In this document: in pieces, positions 41,084 through 50,319 of the stretch
Layout of the letters: each line of letters opens with the position of its first letter
How positions within the stretch are numbered: the first letter of the stretch is position 1
Origin: Bacteroidaceae bacterium
GTDB lineage: Bacteria; Bacteroidota; Bacteroidia; Bacteroidales; Bacteroidaceae
Direction: 5' to 3'
Length of the DNA: 64,000 bases
NCBI GenBank assembly: GCA_017651245.1
Contig: JAGCDQ010000077.1
Span: 31,145 to 95,144 of the forward strand
The notes under the pieces: generated by a model
What the model was told of the DNA's origin: nothing
Seen by the model: the letters and a program-made list of their open reading frames with translations, nothing else
Database searches by the model: none
Made by a program: the position numbers and the translations under genes

Positions 41084-42436
41084 TTATTGATTCTTATTGA
41101 TGCGTTGGCGGTTCCAAAGCACCATCGCAATGGTGATGAGCGTCAAAATGCCAGCACCCACCCACTCAAGGTATGCCAAGCATTTGTAGATGACCCATCC
41201 GAAGAGGCTGGAAGCAAAGTCGAGTGCACCTGCCTCGAAACCCTCTGGTATTTTAGCGGCATCGTTCTGTGTGGCAGCATACACTTCATGGGCAGCTTGT
41301 GTGAAAGCAGGAGCCATGTCGGTGACAAAATAGAGTCCCACCACCAAAGCGACAAAGCCAATGATGAGGCTCTTCACCACATTCCCCTTGGTGTATGGCA
41401 AGATGAGGGGGAACAGATAGAACATTCCTGCCAATGATGCCAACGGAAGGAACTGATTGCCTGGCACCAGTACAGCCACCGCCAAGATGACGGGGATGAG
41501 GATGACGGAGCAAACCAATGTGGTGGGATGCCCTATGACCAATGCTGGCGACATACCGATATAGATTTCCTTGCCCTTGAACTTTTTCTTCACCACTTCC
41601 TGCGTCTTCTCTGCAATGGGCTTCAAACCATCAATAAAGAGGCTGGTGATGCGTGGTATCAGTTCCATGACAGCCCCCATCGTCACACCCAATGCCAAGA
41701 TCATCTTGATGTCCAATTGAGCGGCAACGCCAATCAGAACACCCACAATGACACCCAGCACTAATGGTTCGCCCAACACGCCAAACTTCTTCTTCAATCC
41801 TTCGGCATCCACATCCAGTTTGGAAAAGCCCGGAATCAGGTCAAGCCCTTTGTTGATCAGTACGGCAAAGGGTGTGAAACTCTGGCAGAATGGCTGAGGA
41901 ATGGAGATGCCCGGCAGGTCGTAGTGTGCCTGAAACTTCTTGGCGGTCAGGTCTGCCATCACCAGCGTGATGATGTAGCAAACAATGGCTGCGAAATAGC
42001 CCCATGCCAACGACTGACCCGTCACGAAATACACCACGGCACCAATGAAGGCGAAGTGCCAGTAGTTCCACAAGTCAATGTTTACCGTGCGTGTACATTT
42101 AGTAATAAGTAATAGGAAATTGACACCCAAAAGTATTGGAATAATCAATGCTCCAACTGCCGTGTTGTATGCCACAGCGGCAGCAGCAGGCCACCCCATG
42201 TCAAAGACTTTCAAAGCCAGTGAATAAAGGTCGGAAATATTCTCCAGAGGAGAGGTGAAATTGTCTGTAAGAAGTTTGGTCACCACATTGAGTCCTACGA
42301 AGCCGACACCCACATACAGCCCACTCTTCAGCGCCTTGCCAAACTTCATCCCAATGCATAAACCAATTATCGTAAATAGGATAGGCATCATTACGGCCGC
42401 GCCAAGGCCGATAATGTAAGCAAACACTTGTTCCAT
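41084..42436 (-). CDS. PTS system galactitol-family IIC permease
   Basis: The protein has 450 aa from ATG 42436. It has about ten or more membrane helices and the EIIC-Gat (PF03611-type) layout: MPILFTIIGLCIGMKFGKAL, NYWHFAFIGAVVYFVTGQS, MGAVMELIPRITSLFIDGL and GHPTTLVCSVILIPV. PTS permeases are rare in Bacteroidetes, and no IIA, IIB, HPr or EI gene is visible in the window. It is first in a two-gene operon with a KduI-type isomerase, so it likely moves an uronate or related sugar, perhaps without phosphorylation. That mechanism is inference. Confidence 0.88.
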   Translation of the reverse strand: MEQVFAYIIGLGAAVMMPILFTIIGLCIGMKFGKALKSGLYVGVGFVGLNVVTKLLTDNFTSPLENISDLYSLALKVFDMGWPAAAAVAYNTAVGALIIPILLGVNFLLLITKCTRTVNIDLWNYWHFAFIGAVVYFVTGQSLAWGYFAAIVCYIITLVMADLTAKKFQAHYDLPGISIPQPFCQSFTPFAVLINKGLDLIPGFSKLDVDAEGLKKKFGVLGEPLVLGVIVGVLIGVAAQLDIKMILALGVTMGAVMELIPRITSLFIDGLKPIAEKTQEVVKKKFKGKEIYIGMSPALVIGHPTTLVCSVILIPVILAVAVLVPGNQFLPLASLAGMFYLFPLILPYTKGNVVKSLIIGFVALVVGLYFVTDMAPAFTQAAHEVYAATQNDAAKIPEGFEAGALDFASSLFGWVIYKCLAYLEWVGAGILTLITIAMVLWNRQRINKNQ

Positions 42437-42461
42437 AAATTAGTTAGTTGTAATTCGGGCA

Positions 42462-42492
42462 CAAAAGTAGACAAATTTTTCCTATTTAACAA
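42462..42492 (-). promoter_or_regulatory. Promoter of the PTS IIC-kduI operon
   Basis: The minus strand reads TTG (42492-42490), 20 bases, then TACTTTTG (42469-42462), 26 bases before the start. Confidence 0.65.
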
Positions 42493-42533
42493 AAAAGCAA
42501 GAGAGTTTTCATAATGATGTGAAAAAAAATGAC

Positions 42534-42541
42534 TATATTTG
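42534..42541 (+). promoter_or_regulatory. -7 element of the oad operon
   Basis: TATATTTG lies 43 bases before the oadG ATG, diverging from the PTS IIC promoter. Confidence 0.6.
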
Positions 42542-42583
42542 CACCGTTTTTAATGTAGAAAGATTTAATAATTATCGTTTTAT

Positions 42584-42853
42584 ATGATTACAAATGACAT
42601 TTACGGAGCTTTGCAGCTCCTTGTTGTCGGTATGCTCACGGTGTTCGCTGTGCTCCTCATCGTGATTTATCTCGGCAAGTTGCTCATCTGGGCTGTGAAC
42701 AAGTGGGCGCCAGAAGAGACAGTGGCAAAGAAGGTGGCTCCTGCTGCCAAGGCTATTGCAAGCATCGATGCAAACACAAAGGCAATCATTGACGCCACGA
42801 TCAGTCAGATTACTGGTGGCAAGGGACGTGCCGCTAAGATTGAGAAATTGTAG
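42584..42853 (+). CDS. oadG: Oxaloacetate decarboxylase gamma subunit-like
   Basis: The protein has 89 aa from ATG 42584. One membrane helix (LQLLVVGMLTVFAVLLIVIY) is followed by an Ala/Lys-rich stretch and a short conserved tail (ATISQITGGKGRAAKI). Size, topology and position directly ahead of the carboxyltransferase fit the OadG/MmdD assembly subunit of sodium-pumping decarboxylases. First gene of the operon; the next starts 27 bases later. Confidence 0.88.
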   Translation: MITNDIYGALQLLVVGMLTVFAVLLIVIYLGKLLIWAVNKWAPEETVAKKVAPAAKAIASIDANTKAIIDATISQITGGKGRAAKIEKL

Positions 42854-42879
42854 AATAAAAAATAAAGAATATAAAGAAT

Positions 42880-44721
42880 ATGGCAAAAGAAGTAAAATTC
42901 TCGTTGGTCTTCCGCGACATGTGGCAGAGTGCTGGTAAGTATCAGCCTCGTGTGGATCAACTCGTAAAAGTGGCTCCTGCCATCATCAAGATGGGATGTT
43001 TCGACCGTGTGGAAACTAATGGTGGTGGTTTCGAGCAGGTGAACCTTCTCTATGGTGAGAACCCTAACAAATCTGTGCGTGAATGGACAAAGCCTTTCCA
43101 TGAGGCTGGCATCCAGACCCACATGCTTGACCGTGCGCTGAATGCATTGCGCATGAGCCCAGTGCCAAAGGATGTTCGCAAGCTTTTCTACAAGGTGAAG
43201 AAGGCTCAGGGCACTGACATCACTCGTATTTTCTGCGGATTGAACGACCCACGCAACGTGATTCCTTCTATCCAGTATGCAAAAGAAGCTGGCATGATTG
43301 CCCAGGCTTCTCTCTGCATCACATACTCTCCTATCCACACCGTTGACTACTACGTGAACCTCGCCAAGAAGTTCATCGAGGCAGGTGCTGACGAAATCTG
43401 CTTGAAGGATATGGCAGGTATCGGTCGTCCTGTATCACTCGGCAAGATCGTGGAGGGTATCAAGAACGTGAAGAAGGACATCGTGATCCAGTATCACTCT
43501 CACGCTGGTCCTGGCTTCAACATGGCTTCCATCCTCGAAGTCTGCAACGCAGGTTGTGACTACATCGACACTGGTATGTCTCCACTCTCTTGGGGTACTG
43601 GTCACGCTGACATCATCGCCGTTCAGGAGATGTTGAAGGACGCAGGCTTCAAGGTGAAGGAAATCAATATGGCAGCATATATGGATGTCCGCACGCAGAT
43701 TCAGGAGATGTGCGACGACTTCCTCGGCTACTACATCCCAGACCTCAACCACATCAACAACTCACTCCTCGTGAAGCCAGGTCTTCCAGGCGGTATGATG
43801 GGTTCTTTGATGACTGACCTCGAGGACAACCTCAAGTCACTCAACAAGTGGAAGGTGAAGAATGGTCAGCCAGAGTTGACTACTGACGACCTCCTCATCA
43901 AGCTCTTCGACGAGGTGGCTTACGTTTGGCCTAAGGTGGGTTATCCTTGCCTCGTGACCCCATTCTCTCAGTATGTGAAGAACCTCGCTCTGATGAACGT
44001 GATGCAGATGGAGAAAGGCAAGCAGCGTTGGAGCATGATTGCCGACACTATCTGGGACATGATTCTCGGCAAGGCAGGTCAGTTGCCTGGTCCTGTAGCT
44101 CCTGAACTCGTTGAGATGGCAAAAGAACAGGGTCGTGAATTCGAGACACAAGATCCACAGTCATACTTCCCTGACAAGCTCGATGAATTCCGTGAGGAAA
44201 TGAAGCAGAACGGTTGGGAACTTGGTGAAGACGATGAGGAACTCTTCGAACTCGCTATGCACCCAGAGCAGTATCGTGCTTACAAGAGCGGCAAGGCTAA
44301 GGCTGACTTCGAGGCGGACCTCGCTAAGCGCAAGGCTGCCAAGAACGCTCCTGCAGCAGGTGCTGAAGGTCCTAAGAGCGTGACTGTTCAGGTGAATGGT
44401 GTGAACTACAAGGTGGAGATTGCTTATGGCGATGCCACTCCTGCCGCTCCAGCAGCAGGTGCAGCACCAGCAGCTGCTCCAGCTGGTGAAGGTGAAGACA
44501 TCGTGGCTCCACTGGAAGGTAAGTTCTACCTCGTGAAGGACAACTCTGAGACTCCTGTGAAGGTGGGCGACACTGTACAGGCTGGTGACACACTTGGCTA
44601 CATCGAGGCTATGAAGACCTTCAACGCCATCCGTGCCGACAAGGCTGGTACCATCACCGCTATCCTCGTCAACTCAGGCGACTCAGTAGAAGAAGATGAC
44701 CCAATCATGAAAATGGCTTAA
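42880..44721 (+). CDS. oadA: Oxaloacetate decarboxylase alpha subunit (carboxyltransferase-biotin fusion)
   Basis: The protein has 613 aa from ATG 42880. It moves the carboxyl group of oxaloacetate (or pyruvate-type substrates) to biotin. A DRE-TIM-type barrel fills residues 1-300 (FSLVFRDMWQSAG, DEICLKDMAGIG, IQYHSHAGPG with the metal-binding H-x-H), and a conserved carboxylase domain follows to about 470. An Ala/Pro linker (about 525-545) leads to a biotinyl domain with EAMKTFNA, where Lys carries biotin; the usual AMKM is AMKT here. It combines OadA and biotin carrier in one chain, unlike MmdA systems. Confidence 0.93.
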   Translation: MAKEVKFSLVFRDMWQSAGKYQPRVDQLVKVAPAIIKMGCFDRVETNGGGFEQVNLLYGENPNKSVREWTKPFHEAGIQTHMLDRALNALRMSPVPKDVRKLFYKVKKAQGTDITRIFCGLNDPRNVIPSIQYAKEAGMIAQASLCITYSPIHTVDYYVNLAKKFIEAGADEICLKDMAGIGRPVSLGKIVEGIKNVKKDIVIQYHSHAGPGFNMASILEVCNAGCDYIDTGMSPLSWGTGHADIIAVQEMLKDAGFKVKEINMAAYMDVRTQIQEMCDDFLGYYIPDLNHINNSLLVKPGLPGGMMGSLMTDLEDNLKSLNKWKVKNGQPELTTDDLLIKLFDEVAYVWPKVGYPCLVTPFSQYVKNLALMNVMQMEKGKQRWSMIADTIWDMILGKAGQLPGPVAPELVEMAKEQGREFETQDPQSYFPDKLDEFREEMKQNGWELGEDDEELFELAMHPEQYRAYKSGKAKADFEADLAKRKAAKNAPAAGAEGPKSVTVQVNGVNYKVEIAYGDATPAAPAAGAAPAAAPAGEGEDIVAPLEGKFYLVKDNSETPVKVGDTVQAGDTLGYIEAMKTFNAIRADKAGTITAILVNSGDSVEEDDPIMKMA

Positions 44722-44724
44722 CAA

Positions 44725-45987
44725 ATGGAAGAAATATTCAATAACATATACCAGATGACGGCGTTCAGCGACATTATCGTCGCCAATGGTACATACCTCG
44801 TTATGTATTTGCTTGCCTTCGTGCTTTTGTACCTCGGCATTGTCAAGCACTTCGAGCCACTGCTCCTCATTCCTATCGCCTTTGGTGTGTTGATTGCCAA
44901 CTTCCCAGGCGGTGACATGGGTGTGTATCAGGCAGACGAAGCAGGACGCATTGTCAATGCAGAAGGCAAAGTGCTGGCAGAGAACATTTGGGAGATGTCG
45001 CTTCCCCAGATTGCTCATGACCTCGGCTTGATGAACTTCCTCTACTACATGCTCATCAAGACAGGCTTCCTCCCTCCAGTAATCTTCATGGGTGTGGGTG
45101 CATTGACTGACTTCGGTCCTATGCTTCGCAACCTTCGCCTCTCTATCTTTGGTGCAGCTGCACAGATGGGTATTTTCGCAGTGCTCATCATCGCTGTGGC
45201 ATCAGGTCAGTTCAACATCAAGGAAGCTGCTTCACTTGGTATCATCGGTGGTGCTGACGGTCCTACCGCCATCTTCACAACCATCAAGTTGGCTCCTCAC
45301 CTCTTGGCTCCTATCGCCATCGCGGCATACTCTTACATGGCACTCGTGCCTGTGATTATTCCATTGGTGGTGAAGATGCTTTGCACAGAGAAGGAACTGA
45401 AGATTAACATGAAGGAGCAGGACAAGCTCTTCCCTTCTGGTCAGAAGATGAAGAACGAGAAGGTCATCAAGATTATCTTCCCTATCGCTGTGACCACCAT
45501 CGTTGCATTGCTCGTTCCATCAGCAGTATCGCTGATTGGTATGCTCATGTTTGGTAACCTTCTGAAGGAGATTGGTTCTGACACCAGCCGTTTGTTCGAC
45601 ACCATCTCTAACTCCATCATGAACACCGCAACCGTATTCCTCGGTCTCTGCGTAGGTGCAACCATGACCGTTCAGGCATTCCTCAACTGGACAACCATCG
45701 GTATCGTCGTTGGTGGTTTCTTCGCATTCGGTCTTTCAATTGCATCTGGTATCTGCATGGTGAAGATTTCCAACCTCTTCTCCAAGAAGAAGATCAACCC
45801 GCTCATTGGTGCAACAGGTCTTTCAGCCGTTCCTATGGCATCTCGTGTCTGCAACGAGATTTCCACCAAGTACGACCCCAAGAACCACGTGCTCAACTAC
45901 TGCATGTCTTCCAACGTGTCAGGTGTGATTGGTTCTGCCGTTGCAGCAGGTGTGCTTATCTCTTTCCTGCAGAACATGACTCTGTAA
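44725..45987 (+). CDS. oadB: Oxaloacetate decarboxylase beta subunit, Na+ pump
   Basis: The protein has 420 aa from ATG 44725, three bases after the oadA stop. It is a membrane carboxybiotin decarboxylase that exports sodium ions. Typical OadB/MmdB features are FLYYMLIKTGFLPPVIFMGV, GALTDFGPML, GIIGGADGPTAIF (re-entrant region with the sodium-binding Asp) and AVPMASRVCNEI. About nine membrane helices are visible. A terminator follows within 25 bases. The operon is complete as G-A-B. Confidence 0.94.
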   Translation: MEEIFNNIYQMTAFSDIIVANGTYLVMYLLAFVLLYLGIVKHFEPLLLIPIAFGVLIANFPGGDMGVYQADEAGRIVNAEGKVLAENIWEMSLPQIAHDLGLMNFLYYMLIKTGFLPPVIFMGVGALTDFGPMLRNLRLSIFGAAAQMGIFAVLIIAVASGQFNIKEAASLGIIGGADGPTAIFTTIKLAPHLLAPIAIAAYSYMALVPVIIPLVVKMLCTEKELKINMKEQDKLFPSGQKMKNEKVIKIIFPIAVTTIVALLVPSAVSLIGMLMFGNLLKEIGSDTSRLFDTISNSIMNTATVFLGLCVGATMTVQAFLNWTTIGIVVGGFFAFGLSIASGICMVKISNLFSKKKINPLIGATGLSAVPMASRVCNEISTKYDPKNHVLNYCMSSNVSGVIGSAVAAGVLISFLQNMTL

Positions 45988-46011
45988 AAGACACACATTA
46001 TATATATAAGA

Positions 46012-46046
46012 ATGGACAACTGAACACATCGGTTGTCCATTTTTTA
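46012..46046 (+). terminator. Terminator of the oad operon
   Basis: atggacaac and gttgtccat form a perfect 9-bp stem with an 11-base loop, followed by a T6 run. Confidence 0.8.
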
Positions 46047-46098
46047 TGGGCTCATGTTCTTTTTTCCTCTTTCCTTGTGCCCGTTCAAGTTTATTTCG

Positions 46099-46106
46099 TA
46101 CATTTG
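46099..46106 (+). promoter_or_regulatory. -7 element TACATTTG
   Basis: Lies 31 bases before the ATG at 46137; a TTG sits 21 bases upstream. Confidence 0.55.
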
Positions 46107-46136
46107 CAACTGAATTTCATTAATACTATTCCTATC

Positions 46137-46964
46137 ATGAGAAAGAACTTTTACAGAGTGCTTATGGCAGCAGGGCTGCTGATGGGCATGAACACTGTGG
46201 CGAATGCACAGTTAAACGGATTGATTAACAGAGGCAAGGCGGCGCTTAAAAATGAAGTTAAGAACGAGGTGAAGAAGGAGGCCAAGAAGGAAGTGAAAGA
46301 ACAGGCCTTGAACACACTCACCAAGAATGCGGGCAAGGAGGGGTCGTTCACGGCGAACGGTCACACCTACACGCAGAGGGGCACCCTGAACATCAAGACC
46401 TACATCCCTGCCGCTACGGGTATGGTGACGTTCACCAATGTTCCCACGAATTATGCGGAGTTCGAGAAGGTCTATACAGAGTTCCTGGGACAGACGCCTT
46501 ATGGAACGGCTGCAATGATGCCGATGGCAATGGCAATTTATGGTCGCGACCGTGCTGAAGGTGAGAAGTGCATCCGACTCATCAATTACCCTTCCAACGT
46601 GAACTCCGTGCTCTCGCAGCTGAAGGAGAAGTTTGGTACTTCGCAGTATGCGCCTGAGAATGATTCTTACCACCAGCCCTACTTGCCAGCTGCCGTGCTG
46701 GAAGGTGCAACGCCTGAGAATGGCTATTCGCCAAAATCTCCCTACACGGTGAATATGCGTGCCAGTGTGAACAAGCATCAGGATATGCAGATGTATGACG
46801 GTCGTGTGATGTACATCTATATGATGGGAAAAGGCTGGGACACGGAGCAGCGCAGTGTGGAAATCATCCAGGTGAATGAGGGTGAACTCTTCAAGGTATT
46901 CAACTGTCCTTCCCTCTACACGCAGTGCAAGAGAATCAAGGGCACTTGGGGAGGACTGAAATAA
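46137..46964 (+). CDS. Secreted protein of unknown function (275 aa)
   Basis: ATG 46137 is chosen because the longer frame from 46077 runs across the promoter. A signal peptide (YRVLMAAGLLMGMNTVANAQ) is followed by a Lys/Glu-rich helix (residues about 35-60, KNEVKNEVKKEAKKEVKEQA) and then a beta-rich domain with Tyr/Pro-rich motifs (YHQPYLPAAVLEGATPENGY, VMYIYMMGKGWDTEQRSVEI). It is probably periplasmic or surface-exposed. I recognise the general type from other Bacteroidales but not a function. A second secreted protein follows on the same strand after a short repeat. Confidence 0.65.
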   Translation: MRKNFYRVLMAAGLLMGMNTVANAQLNGLINRGKAALKNEVKNEVKKEAKKEVKEQALNTLTKNAGKEGSFTANGHTYTQRGTLNIKTYIPAATGMVTFTNVPTNYAEFEKVYTEFLGQTPYGTAAMMPMAMAIYGRDRAEGEKCIRLINYPSNVNSVLSQLKEKFGTSQYAPENDSYHQPYLPAAVLEGATPENGYSPKSPYTVNMRASVNKHQDMQMYDGRVMYIYMMGKGWDTEQRSVEIIQVNEGELFKVFNCPSLYTQCKRIKGTWGGLK

Positions 46965-46997
46965 AGTTGAAAGTTGAAAGACAAAAACCACTATGAT

Positions 46998-47618
46998 ATG
47001 AAACGCCTATTTACTGTTATGCTGCTCACCTTGTCGTGGGTACTCATATGGGCTGACTCTCCCCTCACGTCCACTGATTTTGCCAAGAGCTACAAACACC
47101 ATGCCATGGTGCAGAAGGCGATGCAACTGTCTGACGACAGCGATGTAGACATTCCCGTCTCGATGCTCAATTTCCTGGCTGACAAGAAGTCTCCCATCGA
47201 TGTGCGTCTGGCTGTGGTCAATGCTATCGGATGGAATTTCAACGGAAAGACTTTGGGACAGCAACTCTATGACTATCTGTCAACCCGCCACAAGGCGAAG
47301 ACAGTTGACAAGCTCGCCAAGAAGCTGGATGCCGGCACTCTCGCCGTCTATGCCTACGCCCTGGCTCTGAGCGATTACTTCGACGTGAAAGAGGCGCAGG
47401 ACTTGGCTCACAAAGCTGTGAAAAAAAACAAGACTAAGAGTTTCTCAGTGGCATTCATTGCTTCGCTCATCGACGCTCAGGTGTACCTCGACAGCGATTG
47501 GGGACAGGTGTACAAGGTGGTGAACAATGTCCTCCACGATGGCTCTCTCCACCTCGACATGCGTCAGGAAGCCATCGACAACGTGATGGAATACATCGGC
47601 ATATACAAAGAATACTAA
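46998..47618 (+). CDS. Secreted helical protein of unknown function (206 aa)
   Basis: ATG 46998 gives a signal peptide (MKRLFTVMLLTLSWVLIWA). The rest is alpha-helical with possible HEAT-like pairs ([33 protein letters not shown]). Lys-rich loops are common (DKLAKKLDAGTL, KAVKKNKTKSFS). It is probably co-transcribed with the gene before it. Its TAA (47616-47618) overlaps the TAG (47617-47615) of the convergent MBL-fold gene. The function is unknown. Confidence 0.6.
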   Translation: MKRLFTVMLLTLSWVLIWADSPLTSTDFAKSYKHHAMVQKAMQLSDDSDVDIPVSMLNFLADKKSPIDVRLAVVNAIGWNFNGKTLGQQLYDYLSTRHKAKTVDKLAKKLDAGTLAVYAYALALSDYFDVKEAQDLAHKAVKKNKTKSFSVAFIASLIDAQVYLDSDWGQVYKVVNNVLHDGSLHLDMRQEAIDNVMEYIGIYKEY

Positions 47619-48379
47619 AACGAAATCACCTCGCCGTCGTAGGCAAGATGGATACCAGCAGGAAGGGACTTCTCTTCCTGCTGATGTTTTTGAATGTGGT
47701 GACTCATATGGACAAGCCACGCTTCCTTCACAGCTAAATTCTGGGCAAATGCAATGGCATCCTCCATGCTCTGATGGCTGGGATGCTCCTTGTGGCGAAG
47801 ACCATTCACAATCATGTAGTCGATACCCTGTAGGTAATCCAATTCCGTATCGGGAATGGTTTTCATGTCAGTGATGTAGGCAAAGTTTTCAATGCGGAAA
47901 CCGACGATGGGAAGTTTTCCATGCATTACACGGATGGGAAGGATTTCCACATCATCAAGAACAATAGGTACATGAGGCTCCATCTCAACAAGGTTGAGGG
48001 TGGGAACTCCCGGATAACGTATCTCTTTCGGCGTGAAGCAATACGGGATGCGCTCCATCAAGTGGTCAGCACAAAACTTCTCGGCATAAACATTCACATC
48101 GCCGAAGATACTGTAGGGACGCAAATCGTCCAATCCACCCACATGGTCATAGTGCTCGTGGGTAATGAGCACGGCATCAAAAGGTTTGAAGTCGATGCGC
48201 AACATCTGTTCGCGGAAGTCAGGACTGCAATCAAAAAGGATGCGCTTGCCCCTCACTTCCAAAAGGCTCGAACAGCGCAGTCGCTTGTCCTTTGGATCGG
48301 TGGAGGTACACACCTCACAGGTGCACCCAATCTGAGGTACGCCACATGAAGTCCCACTACCAAGTATCGTGATTATCAT
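47615..48379 (-). CDS. MBL-fold metallo-hydrolase, PhnP-like
   Basis: The protein has 254 aa; ATG 48379 is preferred because the longer frame back to 48448 overlaps murB. It has [18 protein letters not shown] at the start, a zinc site [16 protein letters not shown] (H-x-H-x-D-H), [18 protein letters not shown] and a late HMSHHIQKH. The fold matches metallo-beta-lactamase phosphodiesterases of the PhnP type, which cleave cyclic phosphates; the exact substrate is not proven. N-terminal cysteines may bind a structural zinc. Its ATG overlaps the murB stop by four bases. Confidence 0.85.
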   Translation of the reverse strand: MIITILGSGTSCGVPQIGCTCEVCTSTDPKDKRLRCSSLLEVRGKRILFDCSPDFREQMLRIDFKPFDAVLITHEHYDHVGGLDDLRPYSIFGDVNVYAEKFCADHLMERIPYCFTPKEIRYPGVPTLNLVEMEPHVPIVLDDVEILPIRVMHGKLPIVGFRIENFAYITDMKTIPDTELDYLQGIDYMIVNGLRHKEHPSHQSMEDAIAFAQNLAVKEAWLVHMSHHIQKHQQEEKSLPAGIHLAYDGEVISF

Positions 48380-49374
48380 ATCAAGTTCACCTCTGGATGG
48401 ATTTCTATGCCAAATTTTTCGTATACATCCTTGCAGACCGTTTCGCAAAGCGTGATAATCTCGTTGGAAGTGGCACCACCAAGATTCACCAGCACCAAAG
48501 CCTGCTTGTCGTGCACACCAGCCCTACCCAGCGACTTTCCTTTCCATCCACATTGGTCTATCATCCACCCTGCAGGAATCTTCACGCCACCTTCCACTTC
48601 GTAGAAAGGCATCTGCGGATAGTCCTTTTGAATGGACAGGAATTTTTCACGGCTCACCACAGGATTCATGAAGAAACTGCCTGCGTTGCCCTGCACTTTC
48701 GGGTCTGGCAATTTAGCATTGCGGATATCAATAATCGCTTGACGCACATCCCCGATGGTCACGTCTTCCTTCTCGCCCAACATGGCTTTGACATTGCCAT
48801 ATTCCAACCTCAACTGAGGCTTTTTCTGCAAACGATAAGTCACAAACGTGATGACATACTTGCCCTTCAGCTGCTTCTTAAAGATGCTCTGACGATAGGC
48901 ATAATCGCACTCCAGTGTGCCAAAGACACGCTTCTGACCATTAGACAACTCCACGGTCTCCACCAGCACAATCACATCCTTTGCCTCCACACCGTAAGCA
49001 CCGATGTTCTGCACGGCACTCGCCCCCACTTCACCAGGAATCAACGAAAGATTCTCCACACCTCCGAAACCATGTTCTACAGCCCAAGCCACAAAGTCAT
49101 CCCACACCTCACCAGCACCTACACGCACCAACACCTCATCATCATTTTCTTCGACGATTTCAATGCCATGGATGGCACTATGCAACACCGTTCCGGCATA
49201 ATCTCCCTTAAAGAGCAGATTGCTGCCGCCCCCCATGTGAAGCACCTCGCCCATTAAGGTTGGAATCATAGTCTTGAGTTCCTCCTCGCTGTCATACTCC
49301 ACATAGCGCTTGGCCTTTATATCCATTCCAAACGTGTTGTGAGTCAGCAAGCTATAATCCTTGTATTCTTTCAT
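48376..49374 (-). CDS. murB: UDP-N-acetylenolpyruvoylglucosamine reductase
   Basis: The protein has 332 aa from ATG 49374. It makes UDP-MurNAc from UDP-GlcNAc-enolpyruvate, an early peptidoglycan step, using FAD and NADPH. Visible are [30 protein letters not shown] (FAD site), [13 protein letters not shown] with the catalytic Ser and EIHPEVNLI with the catalytic Glu near the C-terminus. Length suits the E. coli-like type I MurB. Its start overlaps the stop of the DUF4348-type gene (TGATG), and its stop overlaps the PhnP-like gene, so all three are one tight operon. Confidence 0.96.
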   Translation of the reverse strand: MKEYKDYSLLTHNTFGMDIKAKRYVEYDSEEELKTMIPTLMGEVLHMGGGSNLLFKGDYAGTVLHSAIHGIEIVEENDDEVLVRVGAGEVWDDFVAWAVEHGFGGVENLSLIPGEVGASAVQNIGAYGVEAKDVIVLVETVELSNGQKRVFGTLECDYAYRQSIFKKQLKGKYVITFVTYRLQKKPQLRLEYGNVKAMLGEKEDVTIGDVRQAIIDIRNAKLPDPKVQGNAGSFFMNPVVSREKFLSIQKDYPQMPFYEVEGGVKIPAGWMIDQCGWKGKSLGRAGVHDKQALVLVNLGGATSNEIITLCETVCKDVYEKFGIEIHPEVNLI

Positions 49375-50216
49375 CAGTATTCAATTTCCTTCAGTTTCCA
49401 GCCACCATCTTCTTTGTTGAACTTGAACTTCATCTGCATACCATTGCTGATTCCCTGCAAGAGCAGCGTCTTTTTATTCTGGCTAATACATGCCTGACCA
49501 TAATCGACGTTGACGAGTTCATGTGTTGGCAATGGAAGGCTGTTCTTCATTTCAAACCATTCGTCAGCCGTCAGATGCTCCTCTTGCGGCTCTTCCTCGC
49601 CATCATCAGAAGTGAGAATCACTTTTATGGGGTCTGCCAACGACTCGCGCTGATAGATGCTGTCTGAAATAAAGTGTGCATAGAAATCCAAGAAATGTCC
49701 ATTCGGAATATCCTCTCTCTTCTTTTTGTCAATCTCCGTCAACATCCATTTCCCATTCACACGGTTGAAGTGAAACTTCTCCACCTCATTGTTCCTCAAT
49801 CCAATCCATTCCACTCCAACATGCTGCATGGACGTGTCTTTCGACAAGGCATAATCCTGCTCACGCTCATAGAGCACGGCAAGTACCTCTTGGTTCTTGA
49901 AATGGTCAAATCGCGTCCATTCTTCCTTGGTGAGACGTTCGTTGTCTTCACCTTCCTTATAAGGTAACGGGTATGCAATTCTTTGCCCCTGGAAATGGGA
50001 ATCGTCAATAAAATTGTAGAAAAAGTCGTCAAACAATTCGTCCACGGCTGCTGGCGGTTCTTCCTCCTGAAACAGATGAAGTGTGTCGCCAACAAATGCC
50101 TCAATGGAGTCTTCTTCGAGATCATCCTCCACATCGAAAGCATTCGACATCTTCTTGTCCTTGCATGACACAAGAAGACCCACAATCGCAGCTGCTATCA
50201 CTAAACCTTTTCTCAT
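49374..50216 (-). CDS. DUF4348-like lipoprotein
   Basis: About 280 aa from ATG 50216; a longer frame from 50315 crosses the promoter. A signal with lipobox ([15 protein letters not shown]) is followed by an acidic linker and a globular part with [37 protein letters not shown] and [10 protein letters not shown]. This layout matches DUF4348 lipoproteins of Bacteroidales. It is probably outer- or inner-membrane-anchored facing the periplasm. First gene of the operon with murB and the PhnP-like gene. The function is unknown. Confidence 0.75.
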   Translation of the reverse strand: MRKGLVIAAAIVGLLVSCKDKKMSNAFDVEDDLEEDSIEAFVGDTLHLFQEEEPPAAVDELFDDFFYNFIDDSHFQGQRIAYPLPYKEGEDNERLTKEEWTRFDHFKNQEVLAVLYEREQDYALSKDTSMQHVGVEWIGLRNNEVEKFHFNRVNGKWMLTEIDKKKREDIPNGHFLDFYAHFISDSIYQRESLADPIKVILTSDDGEEEPQEEHLTADEWFEMKNSLPLPTHELVNVDYGQACISQNKKTLLLQGISNGMQMKFKFNKEDGGWKLKEIEY

Positions 50217-50244
50217 ATTTTTCGCAAAATTCGCAAAAACGCTA

Positions 50245-50252
50245 CAAAGGTA
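50245..50252 (-). promoter_or_regulatory. -7 element of the DUF4348-murB operon
   Basis: The minus strand reads TACCTTTG, 29 bases before the ATG at 50216. It diverges from the pheS promoter 24 bases away. Confidence 0.6.
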
Positions 50253-50275
50253 AAGAATAATTAGGAAAAAATCAC

Positions 50276-50283
50276 TATCTTTG
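50276..50283 (+). promoter_or_regulatory. -7 element of pheS
   Basis: TATCTTTG lies 37 bases before the ATG at 50320. No T-box or leader-peptide signal is visible in the short leader. Confidence 0.6.
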
Positions 50284-50319
50284 CAGCGATTTTCAAGAAA
50301 TGAAACAAAAAACAACGAT

